A model generated the notes under the pieces. That model ran no database searches. It had not been told where the DNA came from and saw only the letters and a program-made list of their open reading frames with translations. 64,000 nucleotides of DNA from Balneolaceae bacterium UBA2956 (GTDB lineage Bacteria > Bacteroidota > Rhodothermia > Balneolales > Balneolaceae): the NCBI GenBank assembly GCA_002348545.1, contig DEBM01000045.1:62001-126000 (forward strand), read 5' to 3'. The position numbers and the translations under genes are program-made. Numbering within the stretch: the stretch's first letter is position 1; each line of letters starts with the position of its first letter. Of this stretch, positions 1 through 8,433 are shown one piece after another.

Positions 1-739
1 GTCCGGTATTTATGTACTGTCCGCCTTTTGTATGTACGGTTCTTGCACAGTGATCATCACCAGCAATTACAATATCAATATCGGAAAAATTAATCAGATA
101 TTTTAGTGATGAATGAATAGTAGTTAGCGCTGTTTTTCTCTTTTTTTTACTAAAATTCGAAAAGTATTTCATTATTGACCAAGCTTGATGGGGTTGGAAA
201 AAAAATTGAAATAATTTTATAAATATTTTTGACTGTAATATTGTGTGGAATATTGGGCGTTTAAGTGGACTTATTATATTTCCGTGAAATTGAGTTTTTT
301 TTGTCGGTAGTCCATCTCCGTGTATTAAACAAATCGATTGTTGATCTAAATTTATTTTGCAACCATTTTTAAATACTGTGCAACCGATAGCTGTAAAATG
401 TCCCGCATCCCAATAATCGTGATTTCCTAAAATGTAGTAGGCAGGAGTAAATGATTTGTTATACTGATGAAGTATATCTAGCAGTCTAGAGCCAATGGGT
501 GGTATTTTAGACTTAATGACAGACTTATCATTATGTTTTTTTTTTTGTTCATAGCTAGGGAATTCCATCCAGTAGTCAAAAATATCACCCAGTAGATAAA
601 GATGTATTTTTTTATCTGCAGCGTAGCTAATCAGGGAGCATAGGTTCCTTTCGTAGTTTTTAGCCATTGGCTTAGAACTATCAAGATGCACATCGGCCAG
701 AAATACATGGGTTGGTTCTATTCCTTTATATTCACTCAT
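1..739 (-). CDS. lpxH: UDP-2,3-diacylglucosamine diphosphatase-like metallophosphoesterase (partial)
   Basis: The gene runs off the left edge of the window, so the C-terminus is missing; 246 codons are visible from an ATG read on the minus strand. Family knowledge: LpxH cleaves UDP-2,3-diacylglucosamine to lipid X in lipid A synthesis, at the inner face of the cytoplasmic membrane. Seen in the translation: D16-x-H18, G51-D52-x-x-D55, the G105-N-H-D108 motif and H140-G-D-G143, all in LpxH order and spacing. The last metal motif, normally G-H-x-H, reads G227-D-D-H230, so the first histidine is an aspartate. The start lies 11 nt beyond the stop of the polyprenyl synthase gene on the same strand, which suggests co-transcription. 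Other calcineurin-like phosphoesterases cannot be excluded. Confidence 0.8.
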   Translation of the reverse strand, partial: MSEYKGIEPTHVFLADVHLDSSKPMAKNYERNLCSLISYAADKKIHLYLLGDIFDYWMEFPSYEQKKKHNDKSVIKSKIPPIGSRLLDILHQYNKSFTPAYYILGNHDYWDAGHFTAIGCTVFKNGCKINLDQQSICLIHGDGLPTKKTQFHGNIISPLKRPIFHTILQSKIFIKLFQFFFQPHQAWSIMKYFSNFSKKKRKTALTTIHSSLKYLINFSDIDIVIAGDDHCARTVHTKGGQYINTG

Positions 740-742
740 ATA

Positions 743-758
743 CTAAGTGCTTACTTAG
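743..758. other. Small inverted repeat between polyprenyl synthase stop and lpxH start
   Basis: CTAAGT and ACTTAG form a perfect 6-bp stem with a GCTT loop. It spans the stop codon of the upstream minus-strand gene, a few bases before the lpxH start. It could tune translational coupling or be chance; there is no U-tract to make it a terminator. Confidence 0.3.
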
Positions 759-1725
759 AACGGTAGGTAATGAAATCGATAAGTTGGAATAATGGTTTCG
801 TCATGGATGGTTTAGCTATTTCAAGTAAATCGTTTTTAGCCTTTGATGCATAGTCTAACATAATTTCTTCCGCATGAGAAATACCATTGTTAGCTGATAC
901 AAAATCTACAATTCTTTGAACCTCTGAGCTCCTTTTTTTTCGTTTCTTCATGAGCTTTTTATATAGCCGGATTTCTGATTTTTTAGCATGTTGCAAAGCC
1001 ATAATAAAAGGCAATGTGACTTTTCGCTCTACAATGTCGTTTCTTTTTGGTTTACCAATTTCGTTCTCTGAATAGTCGAGTAAATCATCCTTTATCTGAA
1101 AAGCCATACCAATATTTTTACCAATATCATACATTTTAGTGTTTATCTCTGGATCATTTGAGGTTGATACAGCGCCGCATTGACAGCAGGTTGCTATGAG
1201 ACTTGCTGTTTTTTCCTCTATGATTCGATAATAACGTTCTTCGGTCATGTTAAACAATCCGGCCGTCTTCAATTGCCTTAATTCGCCTTCGCTCATCTTT
1301 TGAACCGCTCTGGATTGCAACTCTAACAAGGTATGTTCTTTGTTTTCTAGCGCAATTAATAATCCTTTAGATAACAAAAAATCACCCAACAATATACCGG
1401 CTTTATTATTCCAAATGTTATGTATAGTTACAAAGCCTCGTCTGGAATACGCTTTATCTACCACGTCATCATGAAGTAAAGTTGCTGTATGTAATAACTC
1501 AATCATAGTTGCAGCTACCATACTTCGTTGGTTTATGTTCCCAAATAATTTTGCACTCAAAAAAACGAGAATAGGACGTATTTCTTTACCTTTTTGTTTT
1601 ATTAGGTATTTAGTTAAAACATCTAATAGCGGGACATCTGATTTGATAGTCTCTTTGAAAAACGTTCTGAAATTTTTTAAATCTTTTTCGATGCTGATGG
1701 TTATATCAGATAGCTTAATATCCAA
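751..1725 (-). CDS. ispB: Polyprenyl diphosphate synthase (octaprenyl/heptaprenyl type)
   Basis: This 324-residue trans-prenyltransferase extends an allylic diphosphate with isopentenyl diphosphate to make the long side chain of respiratory quinones. Seen: KGKEIRP at 45-51 (substrate diphosphate binding), the first Asp-rich motif DDVVD at 86-90 followed by a paired-Arg segment, and the second motif DDLLD at 213-217 preceded by FQIK. Length and motif spacing are normal for the family. Chain length of the product cannot be read with certainty. The gene is transcribed away from pfkA and probably leads a two-gene unit with the lpxH-like gene. The symbol is by family resemblance. Confidence 0.9.
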   Translation of the reverse strand: MDIKLSDITISIEKDLKNFRTFFKETIKSDVPLLDVLTKYLIKQKGKEIRPILVFLSAKLFGNINQRSMVAATMIELLHTATLLHDDVVDKAYSRRGFVTIHNIWNNKAGILLGDFLLSKGLLIALENKEHTLLELQSRAVQKMSEGELRQLKTAGLFNMTEERYYRIIEEKTASLIATCCQCGAVSTSNDPEINTKMYDIGKNIGMAFQIKDDLLDYSENEIGKPKRNDIVERKVTLPFIMALQHAKKSEIRLYKKLMKKRKKRSSEVQRIVDFVSANNGISHAEEIMLDYASKAKNDLLEIAKPSMTKPLFQLIDFITYRSK

Positions 1726-1801
1726 TGAATAAAATAATCTTAGTTTTAAGTTTTATATGAATAGCCCAAAAGTGAACAATTTTTTGTAAACTTGGATACC
1801 T

Positions 1802-1809
1802 CAAATGTA
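1802..1809 (-). promoter_or_regulatory. Candidate -7 element for the polyprenyl synthase gene
   Basis: On the minus strand this reads TACATTTG, an exact match to the Bacteroidota sigma-A -7 consensus TAnnTTTG, about 77 nt before the ATG. I see no clear TTTG -33 partner at the expected distance, so the call is weak. Confidence 0.25.
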
Positions 1810-1826
1810 GGCATAATGTCTGTAAA

Positions 1827-1858
1827 TTATTGAGGTGCTACGATTTTTGACTCAATAA
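1827..1858. other. Inverted repeat upstream of pfkA
   Basis: TTATTGAG at the left and CTCAATAA at the right are perfect 8-bp complements separated by 16 nt; two further outer pairs follow one mismatch. The repeat ends 26 nt before the pfkA ATG, so it could be an operator or a 5' leader hairpin for the glycolytic genes. No function is shown by the sequence alone. Confidence 0.4.
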
Positions 1859-1884
1859 ATTACTCAACAGAAGTTAGAACCATT

Positions 1885-2868
1885 ATGATGGACAAGGAGA
1901 TATCGAAAATAGCAGTTATGACAAGTGGCGGGGATTCCCCTGGTATGAATGCCGCATTACGTGCGGTTGTGCGAGGGGCAAATAGATACAAACTTACAGT
2001 ATGGGGTTTTTATAGAGGGTATCAAGGTTTGATTGAAGACAAATTTGTAGAGTTAGATTCCGAGAGAGTTTCCAATATCATTCAGCGTGGTGGTACAATA
2101 CTTAAATCGGCGCGTTCACAGGAATTTAGAACTGAAGAAGGACGTGCTCAAGCTGCATTAAATCTGAAAAATAAAGGCATTGATGCACTGGTCGTAATAG
2201 GCGGTGATGGAACATTCACAGGTGCCAATTTACTAAGTAAAGAATATGGAATCCGGGTAATTGGTATTCCTGCAACTATTGATAATGATATAATTGGTAC
2301 AGATGAAACCATAGGGTATGATACTGCACTAAACACCGCTGTAGAGGCAATTGATAAGATTCGGGATACGGCCGATGCTCATGAACGTATGTTTTTAGTT
2401 GAGGTGATGGGCCGAGATGCTGGATTTATAGCACTTGAAACTGGGATTGCGGTTGGTGCCGAGCTTTCTTTGTTACCAGAAGAACTTACATCGATCAGTG
2501 ATATAAAGACGCAACTCAAAGATATGTTAAAAGAACAAAAGCGGTCCTCTCTAATTGTGGTTGCAGAAGGTGATGAAACAGGGGGAGCCTTAAAGATAGC
2601 TGAAAAAATAAAAGATGATTTCACGAAATATGATTTACGCGTATGTATTTTGGGTCATGTACAACGTGGTGGTTTTCCATCTGCTCGTGACAGAGTTTTA
2701 GCAAGTAGACTTGGTGCTTCGGCAATAAAAGTATTGATGGAAGGCCATAATGAGGTGATGGTTGGGGTGGTAAATAATGCTCTAAAGATTACACCACTCA
2801 GGGTAGCTGTAGCAAAAAAGAAAGGTCTCGATTTTGGGTTAATTGAACTAGCAAGAATGTTAAGGTAA
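1885..2868 (+). CDS. pfkA: ATP-dependent 6-phosphofructokinase
   Basis: PfkA phosphorylates fructose 6-phosphate to fructose 1,6-bisphosphate, the committed step of glycolysis, in the cytoplasm. The 327-residue length is that of the bacterial ATP-PFK. Seen: GGDSPG at 15-20, GGDGT at 106-110, the catalytic TIDND at 131-135 and MGRDAG at 175-180. The glycine after GGD and the lack of a lysine before TIDND (an alanine is there) favour ATP over pyrophosphate as donor. Two adjacent Met codons can serve as start. The pgi start codon follows two bases after the stop, so the pair forms an upper-glycolysis operon. Confidence 0.97.
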   Translation: MMDKEISKIAVMTSGGDSPGMNAALRAVVRGANRYKLTVWGFYRGYQGLIEDKFVELDSERVSNIIQRGGTILKSARSQEFRTEEGRAQAALNLKNKGIDALVVIGGDGTFTGANLLSKEYGIRVIGIPATIDNDIIGTDETIGYDTALNTAVEAIDKIRDTADAHERMFLVEVMGRDAGFIALETGIAVGAELSLLPEELTSISDIKTQLKDMLKEQKRSSLIVVAEGDETGGALKIAEKIKDDFTKYDLRVCILGHVQRGGFPSARDRVLASRLGASAIKVLMEGHNEVMVGVVNNALKITPLRVAVAKKKGLDFGLIELARMLR

Positions 2869-2870
2869 TC

Positions 2871-4154
2871 ATGATTAAAGCAGATATTAGTAGAGCTAGA
2901 AAGTTTTTAACGGATCAGGAGTTTATTTATGCGCATAGTCTCGCTACAAAAGGACTAGAGGATCTACGCCAGAGAACAGGTCTGGGATCTGAGTGGTTGG
3001 GTTGGCGTGATTTACTAGAAAAACCAAATTCAGACCTTGTAGCTCGATTGACCAAATTAGGAAAAAAAATACATAGTTCAGCAGATGTATTCATTGTTTG
3101 TGGTATAGGTGGGTCCTATTTAGGGGCCAAGGCTGTTATCGATGCTTTAAAACCTCCTTTTACGTCTAATGGCCCAGAAATTTTGTTTGCAGGCCATCAT
3201 ATGAGTGGGGCATATTTAAATGACTTGTTACTATATTTAAAGACCTCTAAAGCGGATGGTTCGAGAAAAAGTGTAGTTCTAAATGTTATCTCTAAATCGG
3301 GATCTACGCTAGAAACAGCATTATCATTTCGGGTTCTAAGAAAGTTTATTTATGAAGAATTTGACGATGCAGCAGAACGAATCATTTGTACCACGAATGA
3401 AAGGGGTGGATTGCTGAATGATGTTATAGATGAGGCAGGTTATCAAAAATTTATTATCCCATCTGACATTGGCGGTAGATTTTCAGTTTTGACACCTGTT
3501 GGACTACTACCCATAGCAGTAGCTGGAATTTCAATTGAAGAGTTATTCGAGGGAGCGGTTAGTAATTATAAAGTACTGGAAGAAAATGCTGATGTAGTAG
3601 TGGAATATGCCGCACTTAGAAATGCACTTCATAATAAGGGTATTACTATTGATATTTTTACTTCTTTTGAGCCTGAATTACTTTCATTTGGTAAATGGAT
3701 TCAGCAGTTATTAGGAGAGAGTGAAGGAAAAGATGGGAAAGGTATTTTCCCCACAGTAGCGGGATTTTCAACTGATTTACATAGTTTAGGCCAATTTATT
3801 CAGGATGGTACTCGGTCATTACTTGAGACTTTTTTAGTTGTTGATCAAGTAGCTACACAATTATCGGTTCCCTCCGGTCTTGATTTCGGAGATGGTTTAG
3901 AGTATTTGGAAGGAGATTCTTTTCATTCTATAAATTCCAAAGCTGAGTCAGGTACTATTGAGGCTCATTCTGAAGGGCAAGTTCCCATTGTTACTATTCA
4001 TTTACCAGAATTAAGTGCTAAATATATTGGTGCACTTATTTATTTTTATGAAGTATTGACAGGTGTATTTGTCTACAGTTTAGGTATTAATCCATTTAAC
4101 CAACCAGGAGTCGAAGATTATAAAAAAGCTATGTTTCGACTTTTGGGTAAATAA
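2871..4154 (+). CDS. pgi: Glucose-6-phosphate isomerase
   Basis: Interconverts glucose 6-phosphate and fructose 6-phosphate. At 427 residues it belongs to the short bacterial subgroup. Sugar-phosphate isomerase (SIS) fold features are visible: GIGGSYLGA at 78-86, SKSGSTLET at 141-149, GGRFSVLTPVG at 201-211, the catalytic-Glu segment LGESEGK at 281-287 and the His-containing LHSLGQ region near 303-308. It sits directly behind pfkA and produces that enzyme's substrate, or supplies gluconeogenesis. No oddities in length or motifs. Confidence 0.97.
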   Translation: MIKADISRARKFLTDQEFIYAHSLATKGLEDLRQRTGLGSEWLGWRDLLEKPNSDLVARLTKLGKKIHSSADVFIVCGIGGSYLGAKAVIDALKPPFTSNGPEILFAGHHMSGAYLNDLLLYLKTSKADGSRKSVVLNVISKSGSTLETALSFRVLRKFIYEEFDDAAERIICTTNERGGLLNDVIDEAGYQKFIIPSDIGGRFSVLTPVGLLPIAVAGISIEELFEGAVSNYKVLEENADVVVEYAALRNALHNKGITIDIFTSFEPELLSFGKWIQQLLGESEGKDGKGIFPTVAGFSTDLHSLGQFIQDGTRSLLETFLVVDQVATQLSVPSGLDFGDGLEYLEGDSFHSINSKAESGTIEAHSEGQVPIVTIHLPELSAKYIGALIYFYEVLTGVFVYSLGINPFNQPGVEDYKKAMFRLLGK

Positions 4155-4165
4155 TCAATCAATAA

Positions 4166-4801
4166 GTGTTAGAAAAAAAGAAAGAACAATATATCGCCGT
4201 TGCTGGAAATATAGGCGCAGGTAAATCATCATTGACTGGTTTATTGGCTCAACATTTTGATTGGGAAGCTTTTTATGAATCAGTGGATGATAATCCCTAT
4301 CTAGCAGATTTTTATGAAGATATGCTAAGATGGAGTTTTAATCTGCAAATTTATTTTTTATCGAGTCGTTTTCGTCATCAAAAAGATATGCTTCAGAAAG
4401 AAATTAGTCTTATTCAAGATAGAACTATTTACGAGGATGTGGAGATTTTTGCTAAGAATCTACATCAAATGAGTTTGATGAGTGATCGAGATTTTAATAA
4501 CTATGAAGCTTTGTTTCATGAAATGAGTTACTACTTACGCCCACCAGATCTGTTAATCTATTTGAGAGCACAAGTACCCACTCTTGTAAGGCAGATTCAG
4601 CAAAGAGGGCGAGAGTATGAGAATTCTATCCGAATCGACTATTTGGAGAGATTGAATAATCTATATGAAGAATGGATTGCTAGATATCCTCACGAAAAAT
4701 TAATTATTGAAACAGATGACCTAGATTTTGTGAACGATAAAGAACATTTAGGAAGTATTATAGGTTTAATTGAGCAAAGACTGTACGGTCTATTTAATTG
4801 A
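4166..4801 (+). CDS. Deoxynucleoside kinase (dNK family)
   Basis: Salvages deoxynucleosides by 5'-phosphorylation with ATP. The 211-residue protein has a P-loop GNIGAGKSS at 14-22, the DR..YE signature at 85-90 (the Glu/Arg pair that contacts the sugar 5'-OH and phosphates) and an Arg-rich lid near 155-165 (RQIQQRGREYE). The length matches Bacillus-type dGK/dCK enzymes; base specificity (dA, dC or dG) is not readable. The start is a GTG 11 nt after the pgi stop, since no ATG precedes the P-loop in this frame. Probably part of the pfkA-pgi transcript. Confidence 0.88.
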   Translation: MLEKKKEQYIAVAGNIGAGKSSLTGLLAQHFDWEAFYESVDDNPYLADFYEDMLRWSFNLQIYFLSSRFRHQKDMLQKEISLIQDRTIYEDVEIFAKNLHQMSLMSDRDFNNYEALFHEMSYYLRPPDLLIYLRAQVPTLVRQIQQRGREYENSIRIDYLERLNNLYEEWIARYPHEKLIIETDDLDFVNDKEHLGSIIGLIEQRLYGLFN

Positions 4802-4852
4802 TTGTACTCCATATCTAATATTCTTATCTTTATAGGATAATTATGTTTAGTT

Positions 4853-5353
4853 ATGTTAAAGCTAAAAACCTACGAAATACCGTTCTCCAAGAGTCAAAGG
4901 ACTTTAACGATTCCACATGATTTTTTGGAAACTGAAGGTATAGTTGTACTAGAAGGTATATTGAGCCTTGATATTGACAGAAGCGATCACTTGATTCACA
5001 TCAAATCTATGGTAACATCATCCTTGGAATTAAGATGTGATCGCTCACTAGATACATTTATATATGAGTCACAATGTGATCTTGTGATTATATACAAAGA
5101 AGGTCTTAAAGAAGAAGAAATTGATCTGCATTCATCAATTAAAAAATTAGAAAAACATCAACAAGTTATTGAGTTTGATCAAGAGGTACGTGATATGTTA
5201 TTGTTATCATTGCCAACCAAACGAATCCATCCGAGATACTTAGATGATTACGGTGATCCAAAAGAATTATTAAATGAACAATTTGGTTATTCAGAGGATA
5301 ATAAGGATTCGATTGATCCAAGATGGTATGCCTTAAAAAACTTGAAAAATTAA
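4853..5353 (+). CDS. DUF177 / YceD family protein
   Basis: A 166-residue acidic protein of the YceD (DUF177) family, which almost universally precedes rpmF and has been linked to 23S rRNA accumulation. Seen: an N-terminal beta-rich half and a C-terminal segment ending in the family's DPRW..LK..K signature (near 155-166). The context supports the call, because the L32 gene begins 17 nt downstream. The molecular role is not established here; it may help large-subunit assembly and couple it to the lipid genes that follow. Confidence 0.85.
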   Translation: MLKLKTYEIPFSKSQRTLTIPHDFLETEGIVVLEGILSLDIDRSDHLIHIKSMVTSSLELRCDRSLDTFIYESQCDLVIIYKEGLKEEEIDLHSSIKKLEKHQQVIEFDQEVRDMLLLSLPTKRIHPRYLDDYGDPKELLNEQFGYSEDNKDSIDPRWYALKNLKN

Positions 5354-5370
5354 ATTAACAATCTACTAGA

Positions 5371-5550
5371 ATGGCACATCCAAAACGAAAAATTTCCAAA
5401 GCAAGAAGAGATAAACGAAGAGCGCATCACGCAATCTCTGAAGTCACTTTGGCAAAATGTTCAAATTGTGGAGCATTTCACAAGTATCACAATGCTTGCC
5501 CAGAGTGTGGTTACTATCGAGGAAGACAAGTTATTAGCATAAATAACTAA
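5371..5550 (+). CDS. rpmF: 50S ribosomal protein L32
   Basis: A 59-residue basic protein of the large ribosomal subunit. The translation begins MAHPKRKISKARRDKRRAHH, the conserved L32 N-terminus. It carries two CxxC pairs (CSNC and CPEC) forming the zinc ribbon of the zinc-containing L32 type. It sits between the DUF177 gene and plsX, the standard order in many bacteria, and ends 7 nt before the plsX start. Confidence 0.96.
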   Translation: MAHPKRKISKARRDKRRAHHAISEVTLAKCSNCGAFHKYHNACPECGYYRGRQVISINN

Positions 5551-5557
5551 AACTTCA

Positions 5558-6544
5558 ATGATGATTATAGCTGTAGATGCGGCTGGAGGAGATCACTACC
5601 CTAAAAACCCAGTATTGGGTGCATTAGAGGCAATAAAAGAATTTGATAATCTTACAGTATTGCTCATAGGACCAGAAAAATTAGTTCAAAGTGAATTAAG
5701 TCAACATCATCATGAGCAATCTAGAATACAGATCTTAGATGCACCTGAGGTGGTAGATATGACTGATTCTGCTTCAGCAGCTCTGAAACAAAAACCAAAC
5801 TCTTCCATTGCAAAGGGTATTGCTTTACACAAACAGGGTCATTGTCATGGATTTGTTAGTGCTGGTAATACCGGTGTACTCCTAGCGGCTTCCATGTTTA
5901 TTTTGGGTAAATTGGAAGGTATATCACGCCCTACTATTGCTACTTATTATCCTTCTCTAGAGGGTTTCCGATTGATTATTGACGCAGGGGCAAATCTAGA
6001 AATAAAACCAGAAATGGCCCTTCAATTTGCACTAATGGGACAGGTATATGCTAAAGAAATTATGGGAATTGAACAGCCAAGAGTTGGATTGCTAAATGTC
6101 GGTGAAGAAGAAGGTAAAGGAACAGAATTACTCAAGGAAATACATGCAATGCTTCAGCAAATACCCTTATTTATAGGGAATGTTGAAGGTAGAGATATAC
6201 TTATTCCAAAAGCGGATATATATATCACTGATGGTTTTATGGGTAATGTGGTTCTTAAATTAGGTGAATCTCTTCCAGGTATTCTGAAAACGCTAGTTGG
6301 GCAGAAAATAAAGCAATCTTCAAGTACTCCTGAAATTCTGCGTTTTGTTCAACAGATATTCTCTGAAGCATTAGCTCCTTTTGATTATGAACGAGTAGGG
6401 GGGTTACCATTCTTGGGGGTTAATGGAACGAGTGTCGTCGGTCATGGAGGTAGTAGTCCAACAGCAATAAAAAATATGATTAAAGTAGCGATGGATTGTG
6501 TTAAGCATTCTATCAACGATAAAATAATTGCCTCAATAATTTAA
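5558..6544 (+). CDS. plsX: Phosphate acyltransferase PlsX
   Basis: Converts acyl-ACP to acyl-phosphate, the acyl donor for PlsY in the first step of phosphatidic-acid synthesis; a peripheral membrane enzyme. The 328-residue length is normal. Seen: the N-terminal DAAGGDHYPKNPVLGA segment, the GLHKQGHCHGFVSAGNTG-like region (VSAGNTGVLLA near 105-115), DAGAN near 137-141 and the C-terminal GTSVVGHGGSSPTAI region near 291-305. Two adjacent ATGs open the frame. It is followed at 11 nt by fabH, the typical plsX-fabH-fabD-fabG-acpP-fabF order. Confidence 0.96.
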   Translation: MMIIAVDAAGGDHYPKNPVLGALEAIKEFDNLTVLLIGPEKLVQSELSQHHHEQSRIQILDAPEVVDMTDSASAALKQKPNSSIAKGIALHKQGHCHGFVSAGNTGVLLAASMFILGKLEGISRPTIATYYPSLEGFRLIIDAGANLEIKPEMALQFALMGQVYAKEIMGIEQPRVGLLNVGEEEGKGTELLKEIHAMLQQIPLFIGNVEGRDILIPKADIYITDGFMGNVVLKLGESLPGILKTLVGQKIKQSSSTPEILRFVQQIFSEALAPFDYERVGGLPFLGVNGTSVVGHGGSSPTAIKNMIKVAMDCVKHSINDKIIASII

Positions 6545-6555
6545 TTAAATCCTTA

Positions 6556-7551
6556 ATGGAACAAACTAGAGCTACAATTACATCAGTTGGACATTATTTA
6601 CCCGATGATCGTTTAACCAATCATGATTTAGAGAAACTTGTAGATACAAATGATGAGTGGATTCGAACAAGAACAGGTATCATTGAGCGAAGAATTTTAA
6701 AAGATCCTGAAAAAGCGACTTCATATATGGCGGCAAATGCAGCTAATGAGGCCTTAGAATTTGTAGGTCTTACACCAGATAAAATAGATGTAATCATTGT
6801 GGCTACGGTAACACCAGATTATATTTTTCCGTCTACTGCTTGCTTAGTTCAAGAAGCAATTGGAGCCACTAATGCCTTGGCTTTTGATCTATCAGCGGCA
6901 TGCTCTGGGTTTATCTATGCTTTAACTACTGGAGCTTCATTTGTTGAAAGTGGGCGTTATAAAAATGTTTTAGTCATTGGTGCAGACAAAATGTCATCAA
7001 TTATAGATTATACAGATCGGGCCACCTGTATACTTTTTGGAGATGGTGCAGGTGCTGTTCTTTTACAACCTTCGAATGATGGAACGGGTATTATTGATTC
7101 TATACATTACAGCGAAGGCGATACTAATTGTCATTTAGTTCAAAAGGGGGGCGGTAGTCGATATCCTGCGTCTCTTGAAACAGTTGCCAAACACATGCAC
7201 TTTATTAAGCAAGATGGTAAAGCGGTATTCAAAAAAGCCACTGTGGGAATGGCGGATGTATCAGCGGAAATAATGGAGCGTAATAATTTAAAGGCCGAAG
7301 ATATATCTTGGCTTGTTCCGCATCAGGCGAATTTGCGTATTATAGATGCAACGGCTCGCAGAATGAGCTTAGGAATGGACAAAGTTATGATTAACATAGA
7401 ACGTTATGGCAACACAACTGGAGCTACGATACCTCTTTGCTTGTACGATTGGAAAGATCAAATGAGGAATGGTGAATCGATTATTTTGACCGCTTTTGGT
7501 GGAGGATTTACCTGGGGTGCTGTATACTTAACTTGGGGAGGTAAATATTGA
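6556..7551 (+). CDS. fabH: 3-oxoacyl-ACP synthase III (KAS III)
   Basis: Starts each fatty acid by condensing a short acyl-CoA with malonyl-ACP. The catalytic triad is complete: Cys116 in LSAACSGF, His256 in PHQANLR and Asn286 in GNTTGA. The 331-residue length is normal. The stop codon TGA overlaps the TTG start of fabD by three bases, implying translational coupling. Whether the primer is acetyl-CoA or a branched acyl-CoA cannot be told from sequence; the BCKDH-type E1 elsewhere in the window makes branched primers possible (inference). Confidence 0.96.
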   Translation: MEQTRATITSVGHYLPDDRLTNHDLEKLVDTNDEWIRTRTGIIERRILKDPEKATSYMAANAANEALEFVGLTPDKIDVIIVATVTPDYIFPSTACLVQEAIGATNALAFDLSAACSGFIYALTTGASFVESGRYKNVLVIGADKMSSIIDYTDRATCILFGDGAGAVLLQPSNDGTGIIDSIHYSEGDTNCHLVQKGGGSRYPASLETVAKHMHFIKQDGKAVFKKATVGMADVSAEIMERNNLKAEDISWLVPHQANLRIIDATARRMSLGMDKVMINIERYGNTTGATIPLCLYDWKDQMRNGESIILTAFGGGFTWGAVYLTWGGKY

Positions 7552-8432
7552 AGGCAGTTGTTTTCCCTGGGCAAGGCTCTCAATATGTAGGAATGGCATC
7601 CGAACGGTATCATGCTGAACCAGCAGTAAGAAAAATTATTGATCAAGCTGATGAAATACTAGGTTTTTCTTTATCAAATATTATGTTTGAAGGGCCTGAA
7701 GAAATTTTAAGGCAAACTGAATATACACAGCCAGCTCTTTATGTGCATTCTATGGCTCTGTATCAGACTATTGCGATAATTCCAGATTGTGTGGCCGGAC
7801 ACTCTCTAGGTGAATTTTCTGCATTAACTGCAGCAGGAGTTTTTTCATTCGAAGAGGGCTTAAAATTAGTTCGACTTCGTGGTCAATTAATGCAAGCGGC
7901 AGGAAAGCAAAGTAGTGGAGCAATGGGGGCTGTAATTGGGCTTGAGAACGATATCGTAACCCAGATCTGTAAAAAAATTTCAGATGAGTCAAATGAAACA
8001 GTACTACCAGCGAATTTCAATTCAAAAGGACAAATAGTTATATCTGGACATTCAAATGCAGTTATTTTGGCATTAAATTCTTTTAAAAAGATCGGTGCAA
8101 AAATGGCACTACCCTTAGCTGTGAGTGGTGCTTTTCATTCACCTTTAATGCAATCAGCATATGATGAATTCAAACTTGGTCTTGAAAGAGTTTCATTTCA
8201 TGATGCGAATGTACCTGTTTACTCAAATGTAGATGCCAAACCGTCTAAGTCAGCTAAAAAACTAAAAAACAATATCTTACAACAAATACTAAAGCCGGTT
8301 TTATGGACCCAGACCATAGAGCATATGGTTTCTGATGGGGTCAAAGAAGTAGTTGAGCTTGGACCAGGTAAGGTACTTCAGGGGTTAGTTAAACGCATAG
8401 ACCGTTCTTTACAATTAAGTGGAATACAATGA
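7548..8432 (+). CDS. fabD: Malonyl-CoA:ACP transacylase
   Basis: Transfers malonyl from CoA to acyl carrier protein. Seen: the N-terminal FPGQGSQ at 6-12, the active Ser86 in GHSLGE and His197 in AFHSPLM. Length 294 residues. The start is a TTG that overlaps the fabH stop; no ATG lies ahead of the FPGQGSQ motif in frame, so this start is needed for a full domain. The TGA stop lies one base before the fabG ATG. Confidence 0.95.
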   Translation: MKAVVFPGQGSQYVGMASERYHAEPAVRKIIDQADEILGFSLSNIMFEGPEEILRQTEYTQPALYVHSMALYQTIAIIPDCVAGHSLGEFSALTAAGVFSFEEGLKLVRLRGQLMQAAGKQSSGAMGAVIGLENDIVTQICKKISDESNETVLPANFNSKGQIVISGHSNAVILALNSFKKIGAKMALPLAVSGAFHSPLMQSAYDEFKLGLERVSFHDANVPVYSNVDAKPSKSAKKLKNNILQQILKPVLWTQTIEHMVSDGVKEVVELGPGKVLQGLVKRIDRSLQLSGIQ

Positions 8433-8433
8433 T

